A DNA stretch of 64,000 bases from contig NZ_CP182236.1 in the NCBI RefSeq assembly GCF_048077055.1, forward strand, positions 5,704,001 to 5,768,000, given 5' to 3'. The notes under the pieces are model-generated. The model searched no databases and was not told the origin of the DNA. It worked only from the letters and a program-made list of their open reading frames with translations. This document shows positions 26,359 through 33,647 of the stretch, piece after piece. Origin of the DNA: Egbenema bharatensis (lineage in GTDB: Bacteria; Cyanobacteriota; Cyanobacteriia; Elainellales; Elainellaceae). A program made the position numbers and the translations under genes. The number at the start of each line of letters is the position of its first letter. Position 1 is the stretch's first letter.

Positions 26359-26415
26359 CCTCTTGTAGGGTAGGCATCTTGCCTGCCCAGTCAACCCAGC
26401 AGAACCATTACACAG
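26359..26415. repeat. Dispersed GTAGGCATCTTGCCTGCCC repeat between convergent genes
   Basis: A variant of the GGGTGGGCATCTTGCCC element, extended by CAACCCAGCAGAACCATTAC and ACAGGTTCT. The same extension occurs at 32915-32940 and 46035-46070, showing that the full repeat unit is about 65 bp. Confidence 0.8.
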
Positions 26416-26427
26416 GTTCTCTGTTCA

Positions 26428-27951
26428 TCATCCTTCACCCTGCGGTCGAAACTGCTCCCGCCACTGACTCGATCGCTGCCGAATTTCCGCCAACTCCTCC
26501 GCAGGCATCCTGTCCAGATTTTTCAGGATAAAACTCATGCGACCCTGAGATTGCAGCTTTGAGCGGTGGCGATCGAGAAAATCCCAGTAGAAAAAGTTAA
26601 ACGGACAGGCTTTCTCCCCGGTGCGGTGGCTGGGTTTGTACGTGCAGCCTTTACAGTAATCACTCATCTTATTCACATAATTCGCCGAGGACGCATAGGG
26701 CTTGGAGGCGAGAATCCCCCCATCGGCAAACAGCCCCATGCCAATCACATTCGTCTGCATCACCCAGTCGTAGGCATCAATAAACGCCGAGTGAAACCAA
26801 TTTTCCACCGCCTGGGGAGACAATCCGGCAATCAAGGCAAAATTGCTCAATATCATTAACCGTTGGATGTGGTGGGCATAACCCAATTCCTCCACCTGTT
26901 TCAGGGTTTGGTGCAGACAGTTCATGTCCGTTTGATCGGCATCCCAGAAGAAGTCCGGCAACGGCTGCCTGTGGTTAAACCAGTTGCGCTCCGGGTAGTC
27001 CTCCTCCACATAGTGATACAGCCCATGCATATACTCCCGCCAGCCCAAAATTTGCCGAATAAATCCCTCCACACTACTCAGGGCTAAATCCTGCTCATAG
27101 TAAGCTCTCTCCGCAGCCTGAATCACCTCCAGGGGATGCAGCAACCCCAGGTTCAGATAGGGTGACAGCATCGCGTGCCACATGGTCTCTTCCCCAGTCA
27201 CCATCGCATCCTGGTACGGGCCAAACATCGGCAGCCGATCGCTGACAAAATACTCCAGCACCTGCAAGGCCTGCGATCGCGTCACCGCCCAGCGAAACGG
27301 CTCAACCTGCCCATAGCGAGAGAACCCACCCGACTTCACCTGATCGATCACCGCTTGCGTCATCTCATCTGGTTCAAACCACAGCGGTTCCGGCGGATTC
27401 AGATTGCCCTTCGGCGGCTTGCGGTTCTCCTTATCCCAATTCCACTCTCCGCCAGCCGGATGCGGCCCCTCCATCAACACCTGCAATCGCTTACGCCCCT
27501 CCCGGTAGAAATACTCCATCAACAAATTCTTACGACCCTGCGCCCACGATCGAAACTCATCCCTTGTCCACAGGAATAAATTATTGGGCACCAGCCGCAC
27601 CGGACAGGGCAAATCCAGCGATTCAATCCACCGCTCAAACGGGCGATCGTTCGGCTGCATCACCCACAATTCCTCGATCGCCTCAGCCTGAATCCACTGC
27701 CGTAACGGAGCCTCAAAATCCTCGGCCGTTTCATAAACCACCGACCAACCCGCCTGCCGCAATTCTTCCGCAAAATGCCGCATCGCCGACCACACCAGCA
27801 CCAGCTTTTGCTGATGGTACGATCGCTCCCTGACATGGCTGAACGACTCAATCAAAATCACCGAAGTCTGCTGCTTGACATGAGCAAAATCCTCCAGAGC
27901 CGCCTGCTCCATCCAGAGCTGATCCCCCAGCACCCAAATCCCGATCGTCAT
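26428..27951 (-). CDS. Cryptochrome/photolyase-family iron-sulfur protein (FeS-BCP / PhrB type, 507 aa)
   Basis: A flavoprotein of the prokaryotic (6-4) photolyase class. It starts WVLGDQLWMEQ, followed by the Rossmann-like antenna domain. The C-terminal FAD domain includes SVEGFIRQILGWREYMHGLY and NVIGMGLFADGGILASKPY. The four 4Fe-4S cysteines are visible in DYCKGCTYKP, EKACPF and upstream of them. In this class the cluster and a deazaflavin-like (DLZ) antenna replace MTHF. It probably repairs UV photoproducts using blue light. Length 507 aa is normal, and the ATG at 27949-27951 fits the family N-terminus. Confidence 0.93.
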   Translation of the reverse strand: MTIGIWVLGDQLWMEQAALEDFAHVKQQTSVILIESFSHVRERSYHQQKLVLVWSAMRHFAEELRQAGWSVVYETAEDFEAPLRQWIQAEAIEELWVMQPNDRPFERWIESLDLPCPVRLVPNNLFLWTRDEFRSWAQGRKNLLMEYFYREGRKRLQVLMEGPHPAGGEWNWDKENRKPPKGNLNPPEPLWFEPDEMTQAVIDQVKSGGFSRYGQVEPFRWAVTRSQALQVLEYFVSDRLPMFGPYQDAMVTGEETMWHAMLSPYLNLGLLHPLEVIQAAERAYYEQDLALSSVEGFIRQILGWREYMHGLYHYVEEDYPERNWFNHRQPLPDFFWDADQTDMNCLHQTLKQVEELGYAHHIQRLMILSNFALIAGLSPQAVENWFHSAFIDAYDWVMQTNVIGMGLFADGGILASKPYASSANYVNKMSDYCKGCTYKPSHRTGEKACPFNFFYWDFLDRHRSKLQSQGRMSFILKNLDRMPAEELAEIRQRSSQWREQFRPQGEG

Positions 27952-28035
27952 GCCATCTTCATCTCATAAAATACACACTTCTTAAGATAGTCTCAATCTC
28001 CTGAACCTGCCGTTTACCCTCTCTTTGCCCCTTTC

Positions 28036-28240
28036 CTGGCAGGCAAGACTTCGGCGTGAAGCTCAGTCGAACGCTGCCTGCGCTACGGATTCTCTCCCCG
28101 GCAGGCAAGATGCCTGCGCTACGGATTCTCTCCTGACTCCTATACGGGCGATTCGCGTTCGCGCAGCGACTCCGAAGGAGTTATCGCCCCTACTCCTCAC
28201 TCCTCACTCCTCACTCCTCACTCCTCACTCCTCACTCCTA
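28036..28240. repeat. Composite repeat block upstream of cpcT
   Basis: Order: long form of GGCAGGCAAGACTTCGGCGTG (28036-28089), short form GGCAGGCAAGATGCC (28099-28124), a CCTATACGGGCGATTCGCG element with an internal CGCGCAGCGACTCCGAAGGAG insertion (28131-28192), then six CTCACTC heptamers (28196-28237). Same order as at 13542 and 23109. Confidence 0.85.
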
Positions 28241-28287
28241 TAAAATAAATGGGGATCACCAACCATTACACAAGACCGATTGACACC

Positions 28288-28881
28288 ATGACCCATTCCA
28301 CCGACATCACCACCCTGGCCCGCTGGATGGCAGCCGACTTCAGCAATCAGGAACAAGCCTTTGAGAATCCGCCTTTTTATGCCCACATTCGCGTTTGCAT
28401 GCGGCCGTTACCTCCAGATGTGCTATCTGGCGTGGGGTTCCTGGTGGAGCAAGCCTACGACTATATGCTGAACGTGCCCTACCGGGTGCGCGTGTTGAAA
28501 CTGTTGGAAAAGAGCGATCGCATCGAAATTGAAAACTACGTTCTCAAAGACGACAAGCCGTTCTACGGAGCCTCACGAGACTTACCACGCCTCAAAACCC
28601 TTTCCAGTGACATGTTGGAAAAATTGCCCGGTTGCAACATGATTGTGGAGTGGACAGGGCACAGCTTTAGGGGAAGCGTGGAACCAGGAAAAGCCTGTTT
28701 AGTAGTGCGCAAAGGAAAAACCACCTACCTTGACAGCGAATTTGAAATTGACGACCAAAAATTTATCAGTTGGGATCGAGGGCGCGATCCAGAAACCGAT
28801 GAACATCTCTGGGGATCAATGGCAGGCCCATTCTATTTTGTTCGCTGGCATAACTTCGCCGATGAAGTGACAACTCCGTAA
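28288..28881 (+). CDS. cpcT: Phycobiliprotein lyase CpcT (197 aa)
   Basis: Attaches phycocyanobilin to the beta subunit of phycocyanin (Cys-153 site). Characteristic segments: TLARWMAADFSNQEQAFENP, PPFYAHIRVCMRPLP, GVGFLVEQAYDYMLN, PYRVRVLKLLEK, KPFYGASRD, and GRDPETDEHLWGSMAGPF near the C-terminus. These match CpcT rather than the CpeT paralogue, although the two are close. Starting at the ATG at 28288 gives 197 residues, the usual size; the longer frame from 28249 adds a non-conserved tail. No phycocyanin genes are in the window. Confidence 0.92.
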   Translation: MTHSTDITTLARWMAADFSNQEQAFENPPFYAHIRVCMRPLPPDVLSGVGFLVEQAYDYMLNVPYRVRVLKLLEKSDRIEIENYVLKDDKPFYGASRDLPRLKTLSSDMLEKLPGCNMIVEWTGHSFRGSVEPGKACLVVRKGKTTYLDSEFEIDDQKFISWDRGRDPETDEHLWGSMAGPFYFVRWHNFADEVTTP

Positions 28882-29280
28882 TTTTACGGTCAGCACCTGC
28901 AACAGAAAACTAATTTGACCTGATTTTGACGGCTCCAATAGAGCTTCAAGCACCTGATTGTCCGCATTAACCGTAGAATTGCGATTGCCGATCGAATCAG
29001 AAAGTGCCTTGCGCCCGCCTGAGAGCCAAAAATTAGTATAAAATCATTCAATAATATCCAGTGGGTTCCCGTAGGATAAAAGTAGTGATTTAAGATACCT
29101 GTTTAAACAAGTCATGTTCCCGATCGCTCAGTTTTTCGATTCCAGAAGTTGCGTTAGTGGGTTTGGTTCAGGCTGGACCGATTCAAGCTGGCCTGGTTCA
29201 GGCTGGTTTGCATCTGCTGTTCAGAGTTCGAGTCGCGTTTTCCCTGCTTGGGTTTACTAGCCCCGGAGGTACTGCTGCAT
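28882..29280. other. Intergenic region with short GGTTCAGGCTGG repeats
   Basis: AT-rich first part, then three near-repeats of GGTTCAGGCTGG/GATTCAAGCTGG at 29162-29208, in frame with a small doubtful open frame. It probably contains the promoter of the next gene. No RNA gene recognised. Confidence 0.4.
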
Positions 29281-30660
29281 ATGGACTCTTGGTCAGATTA
29301 CTTCCATCGTCAGTCAACGGGGCATCTCACAACCCTCAAGCAAGAACAGTGCCTCTACGATCACCTTTTAGCATGTGCCAGGGTTGAACCACCCGAAGTA
29401 ATGCTGGTGCGGTTTCGGGCATTATTTGTCACAGCAACGGGCTACACCGATCAGCAAGTTTGGCGATCGGTTGAGCAGATCCTGGATTCTCCATTCATTG
29501 AAAAAGACTTCAAATTTATCCTCAATCGCTGCTGCCACATTTTAATTAACCACTGGCTGATGCAGCCCAAGCTCCACACTGACATTTCCTCCCTGATCGA
29601 TCTACTCGCTACGGTTCCAGATAGTCCAGGGCACAATCGCGCCACTAAACGGATGCGGCAACTCACGCGCAGTTTTCAACACACCGAACAATACGCAGCT
29701 CTCAAACGACTGGCTCAGGTCGTCACGCCCTCCAATAGCCCGATCGGTGGTTCTCCCCCGCTGGGCACTCTGATTCGTCGTTATCCCTGCCTGTACGATC
29801 ACAGCTTACTGACTGAAGACAGCACCGAGCAGGAACGCAAACGAGTTCGACGCATTCGTCGTCAGGTACAGCGACAGTTCGATCGAGACTTAGCCCGCTA
29901 TGCCACCGCTAAGCTGCAAGATAGTCGGCTGGAATCCGTATTAACCAACTCCGTATTAACCAACTCCGTATTAACCAACTCCGTGTTAACCAATGAGGTC
30001 GTGCTCGCAGGACATCCAGTGCCGGAACCACCACTTAATCCCGTGGGTCGCCTGATTCAAGGTCAATCTGATCGCAATCCCACCCTCCTGAGCGATCGAC
30101 GGCTGGATAAAGCTTTGCGACAGTTTGGCGGCAAAATTGACGGTTCCAACACCTACCGTGATTTAGCCCAACGCTTCCTTACCTACAGCCGCTATGCCCC
30201 TTCCTACGATCGGTTCAAAGACGATCTGTTTGACTACCTCACAGACTCCATTGACCCCAAGTACGGTCAACGCCAATTCAACCAGCGGCTCTACGATTAC
30301 TTGCAGGACACCCTGCCCGATCACAATACCCAACAGATTAATGATGTTTTGCTGGTCGGAACCTGTCGCAGGCTGATTAATTTTCTGGTGGTGGAAACCC
30401 AGGATCAGCCAAACCATGCAGTTTTTGTGGATCTGCTGGGGAATCTTGGGGCATCGTTGACGATCGGTTTGCTGCTGAAAATTTTGCTGATTTGCCGCAA
30501 TGTTCGCCCCTATCTAGAACGGCAGTTTGCAGTTTTATTTAAACACTATGAGTCCTGCTCCAAGGACGGTGTGCTGTGGCTGGTGGAATCGTTGGAGCAT
30601 CTCAATGTGGCCCTGAGCGTTAACTTCGGAACCCTGACCCTGTGTTCACCTAGTCTGTGA
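29281..30660 (+). CDS. Conserved-type hypothetical protein with internal VLTNS repeat (459 aa)
   Basis: I cannot name the family. The protein is helical throughout, with many Arg, Gln and Leu residues: LLACARVEPPEVMLVRFRAL near 35, KDFKFILNRCCHILINHWL near 80, and RFLTYSRYAPSYDRFKDDL near 300. Hydrophobic segments near the C-terminus (LGASLTIGLLLKILLI) do not look like clear membrane helices. Residues about 219-238 are four copies of SVLTN encoded by a 15-bp tandem repeat (29935-29994). The ATG at 29281 has GGAGG 11 bases upstream; an earlier in-frame start would add 11 residues. It looks like a soluble cyanobacterial protein of unknown role. Confidence 0.7.
   Translation: MDSWSDYFHRQSTGHLTTLKQEQCLYDHLLACARVEPPEVMLVRFRALFVTATGYTDQQVWRSVEQILDSPFIEKDFKFILNRCCHILINHWLMQPKLHTDISSLIDLLATVPDSPGHNRATKRMRQLTRSFQHTEQYAALKRLAQVVTPSNSPIGGSPPLGTLIRRYPCLYDHSLLTEDSTEQERKRVRRIRRQVQRQFDRDLARYATAKLQDSRLESVLTNSVLTNSVLTNSVLTNEVVLAGHPVPEPPLNPVGRLIQGQSDRNPTLLSDRRLDKALRQFGGKIDGSNTYRDLAQRFLTYSRYAPSYDRFKDDLFDYLTDSIDPKYGQRQFNQRLYDYLQDTLPDHNTQQINDVLLVGTCRRLINFLVVETQDQPNHAVFVDLLGNLGASLTIGLLLKILLICRNVRPYLERQFAVLFKHYESCSKDGVLWLVESLEHLNVALSVNFGTLTLCSPSL
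29935..29994 (+). repeat. In-frame 15-bp tandem repeat, four copies
   Basis: Four units of TCCGTATTAACCAAC (the last with two changes) sit inside the coding region and encode S-V-L-T-N. Copy number can change by multiples of five residues without breaking the frame. Confidence 0.9.
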
Positions 30661-30812
30661 ACTTTAAAATTTCAAATCGTATTTGATTGAAGTCCAAAAA
30701 ATATGTAGGAATACCGTAGAATCGAGCACCTTCTAATTCAGTCTTGATATGATGTCAAGATAAAGTTATCGTGCAAACCATCCTCTGCGCCTGATTGAGT
30801 CGATTCTACGCC

Positions 30813-31718
30813 ATGAAAAGAATTCGTCGCCTTTTTGTATTGCCCTTACTGGCACTTTTAACCGCAACCGTGCTGATTGCCTGTGGAGGCGGTTCCGGTG
30901 CTGCGGGAGATACTATTCGCGTTGGCTCCAAGGATTTTCCAGAGCAATTTATCATCGGTGAAATGTATGCCCTGACCCTGGAAAATGCAGGCTTTGAGGT
31001 GGAACGCAAACTCAACTTAGGCGGGACTCCAGTGGCTCAGGCAGCCCTCACCAGCAACGAAATTGACCTGTACCCTGAATATACTGGGACTGGCTTGCTC
31101 ACAGTCCTGAGACTACCCACCGCCACCGATCAAGACGAAGTATTTCAGCAAGTCTCCCAGGCCTACCAGGAGCAATTTAATCTTGTCTGGCTCGATCCGG
31201 CTCCCATGAACAACACTCAGGCGCTAGCCATGACCAGGGAAGGCTCCCAACAATTTGGGATTACGACAATTTCGGAAATGGTCGCCCGCGCCGATGAGCT
31301 AGTGATGATTGGCCCACCCGAATTTGAAGCCCGCGAAGATGGACTGCCTGGAATTCAGGCTGAATATGGTGATTTCCAACTCCGAGAATACAAAGCAGTC
31401 GATCCGGGGTTGAAGTATCGGGGGCTGATCGACGGTGAAGCAGATGTCGCGGTCGCCTTTGGCACAGATGGTGAAATTAATGCCTTTGATCTGGTTGTCC
31501 TGGAGGATGATCAGGGATTGTTCCCGCCCTATCAAGTCGCTCCCGTCGTCCGTCAAGAAGCCCTGGATCAACACCCTGGTCTGGCAGATGCCCTGAACGC
31601 GATCGCCCCTTTGCTCACCGATGAAACCATGCAACGCCTCAACTTTGAAGTCAGCGGCAACCAGAGAGAACCCGCCGATGTAGCTAGAGAATTCCTGGAA
31701 CAAGAAGGCATTCTTTAA
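30813..31718 (+). CDS. Osmoprotectant-type ABC transporter substrate-binding lipoprotein (301 aa)
   Basis: The N-terminus is a lipoprotein signal: MKRIRR, a hydrophobic stretch, then lipobox LIAC with Cys at residue 23. The mature part, beginning IRVGSKDFPEQFIIGEMYAL, is typical of OpuC/OsmX/ProX-like binding proteins for glycine betaine, choline or related compounds. NEIDLYPEYTGTGL and ADVAVAFGTDGEI are conserved ligand-lobe segments. The ATG at 30813 precedes the signal directly; a TTG 18 bases upstream is less likely. The ATPase gene follows 150 bp downstream, but no permease gene is seen. Confidence 0.88.
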   Translation: MKRIRRLFVLPLLALLTATVLIACGGGSGAAGDTIRVGSKDFPEQFIIGEMYALTLENAGFEVERKLNLGGTPVAQAALTSNEIDLYPEYTGTGLLTVLRLPTATDQDEVFQQVSQAYQEQFNLVWLDPAPMNNTQALAMTREGSQQFGITTISEMVARADELVMIGPPEFEAREDGLPGIQAEYGDFQLREYKAVDPGLKYRGLIDGEADVAVAFGTDGEINAFDLVVLEDDQGLFPPYQVAPVVRQEALDQHPGLADALNAIAPLLTDETMQRLNFEVSGNQREPADVAREFLEQEGIL

Positions 31719-31871
31719 GGGCCAACTTTAAGGGTCAACAGCAAACCGGGGAAGGCAGCGGTCAAAATCTGCCTCATTCTTTTCTCGCCGTTCTTCTTTT
31801 TCTCCTTGCTCTTTTTTTTCTTCGTTGTTCACACTTCAATCTTCGTTGTTCATTCCTCCCCCCCACTCCTC

Positions 31872-32836
31872 GTGACCACCATTCACTTCAACCAAGTCTC
31901 CCTCCGTTTTCCAGGTGCATCTCGTCCCGCTGTCGATCGGTGTAGCTGTGAGGTAGAGTCAGGGCAGCTTGTGGTGATTCTGGGTCATTCAGGGTGCGGT
32001 AAAACCACCCTGCTCAAGATGGTGAACCGTCTGTACGAACCGACGGAGGGCAGTATTGAGTTGGGTGGGCAGGATATTCGCCAGATGAAGAAAACGACCC
32101 TGCGGAAGCAAATTGGCTATGTGATTCAGCAGTCTGGGCTTTTTCCCCACATGACCGTTGCCCAAAACGTGGCCGTTGTTCCCAAACTCCTGGGCTGGGA
32201 GCGATCGAAGATCCAGACCCGGATTGATGAATTGCTGACCCTGGTGCAACTTCCTCCTCAGGAATACCGCAACCGCTATCCAGGACAGCTTTCGGGGGGG
32301 CAACAGCAACGAGTTGGGCTGACCGGGCCCTGGCAGGGGATCCAGCCGTATTGCTAATGGATGAACCCTTTGGCGCGATCGATGCCATTACCCGCACCAG
32401 CCTCCAGGACGAAATTCTGCGGCTCCAGCGACAACTCCGGAAAACAATCCTGTTTGTGTCCCACGATGTTGAAGAAGCCCTGCGCCTCGCCGATCGGCTG
32501 ATCTTGATGCAGAATGGGCAAATTGTTCAGTACGATACTCCTTTCAACGTCCTGACTCGCCCTGCTAGTGACTTTGTGCATCATCTGATGGGAGCCGACG
32601 ACATGGTACGCCAACTCAGCCTATTGCGGGTAGAAACTGCCATGATCACCACCCCAGACGACTACAGCCACAACGGCACCCCAACCGTAGAGCGAGATGA
32701 CAGCCTCCGGGAAGCCCTGTCGCTGATTCTGAGAACGGGAGCACCCCATTTAACCGTGACGGACAACGGCGATACGGTAGGAGTCTTGACCCTCGATCAC
32801 ATTCGCAGTTCCGCCAGCCTTGCTGCCAGTGTGTGA
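31872..32836 (+). pseudogene. Osmoprotectant-type ABC transporter ATP-binding protein, frameshifted
   Basis: OpuCA/OsmV-like ATPase. It starts at a GTG (31872): TTIHFNQVSLRFPG, Walker A GHSGCGKT, YVIQQSGLFPHMTV, signature LSGGQQQRV, then Walker B LLMDEPFGAID in a different frame, HDVEEAL and a C-terminal CBS-like half domain. The shift lies near 32321-32324, where the text reads CTGACCGGGCCC instead of the expected L-A-R-A codons; one base is missing. Everything else is intact. With the base restored it would give about 321 aa. It likely powers uptake with the upstream lipoprotein, but the membrane subunits are not encoded nearby. Confidence 0.85.
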
Positions 32837-32876
32837 TCACAGCCCCTGTACCCAGGAAGACCATTCCCAGCCTCAT

Positions 32877-32940
32877 CTCTTGTGGGGTGGGCATCTTGCC
32901 CGCCCAGTCAATGAGACAGAATAATTGCACAGGTTATTTA
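32877..32940. repeat. Dispersed GGGTGGGCATCTTGCCC repeat, extended form
   Basis: TTGTGG-GGTGGGCATCTTGCCCGCCC followed by AGTCAATGAGACAGAATAAT and TGCACAGGTTATTTA. It lies between convergent genes (ABC ATPase rightward, pyrR leftward). Confidence 0.85.
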
Positions 32941-32950
32941 ATCCCCGATC

Positions 32951-33501
32951 CTAAGGACTATCCTGATCGCGGCGAATCAACTCAACCCCATCTCGCCCAT
33001 CCACATCCTGAAGATAAACCTTCACCTGCTCCTCACTGGACGTAGGCAGTTCTTTGCCCGTGAAATCAGGGTGAATCGGCAGTTCCCGGTGTCCCCGATC
33101 GACCAGTACCGCCAGCCGAATTGCCTCCGGTCGTCCATACTCTGTAACTGCATTCAGGGCGGCCCGAATCGTTCTTCCCTTAAAAATCACATCATCCACC
33201 AGCACGATCGTCTTTCCAGACACATCGAAGGGAATATTAGTTTTCTCCGGTTCCGCAGGTGAATGCGATCGAGGTCATCTCGATAAAAGGTAATATCCAG
33301 CGACCCGACCGGAACTTCGATTTGCTCGAGTGCCTCAATCTGCTTTGCTAGCAATTCTGCCAGGGGAACCCCCCTCGTATAAATTCCCAGCAGTGCCAGC
33401 TTCGATAAATCACCGGCTCGTTCAATAATTTGCGACGCTAACCGGGTAATGGTACGGCGCAGATCTTCTGCTGAGAGAATTTCAACCATTTGAGGCGGCA
33501 T
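32951..33501 (-). pseudogene. pyrR: Bifunctional pyr operon regulator / uracil phosphoribosyltransferase PyrR, frameshifted
   Basis: The N-terminal part (EILSAEDLRRTITRLASQII, LLGIYTRGVPLAELLAKQIE, DITFYRDDL) and the C-terminal part (GKTIVLVDDVIFKGRTIRAA, then RLAVLVDRGHRELPI and PTSSEEQVKVYL) together form a full PyrR of about 183 aa. They are in different frames, joined near 33250, where one base is missing from the CGGAACCGG stretch (minus strand). PyrR senses UMP/PRPP and in many bacteria attenuates pyr transcription; in cyanobacteria its regulatory role is less clear. The ATG is at 33499-33501. The enzyme-site loop VLVDDVIFKGRT is intact. Confidence 0.87.
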
Positions 33502-33647
33502 AATTTCAGTTAGGGGTGAATCGGCAACGCCAGAACAAACGAGGCAGAGTCCCAAACGGAACCTTACTCCGTATTATCTCTTAGCCTGATTCAAGTCGGT
33601 GTGCCACGATCGACGTTAAGGGATTAACTTATCAGATTGAGTGCTGC

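Noticed and set aside
29157..29387. Small frame encoding repeated GLVQAG
   Set aside because: Arises from short GGTTCAGGCTGG repeats and overlaps the better-supported gene at 29281.
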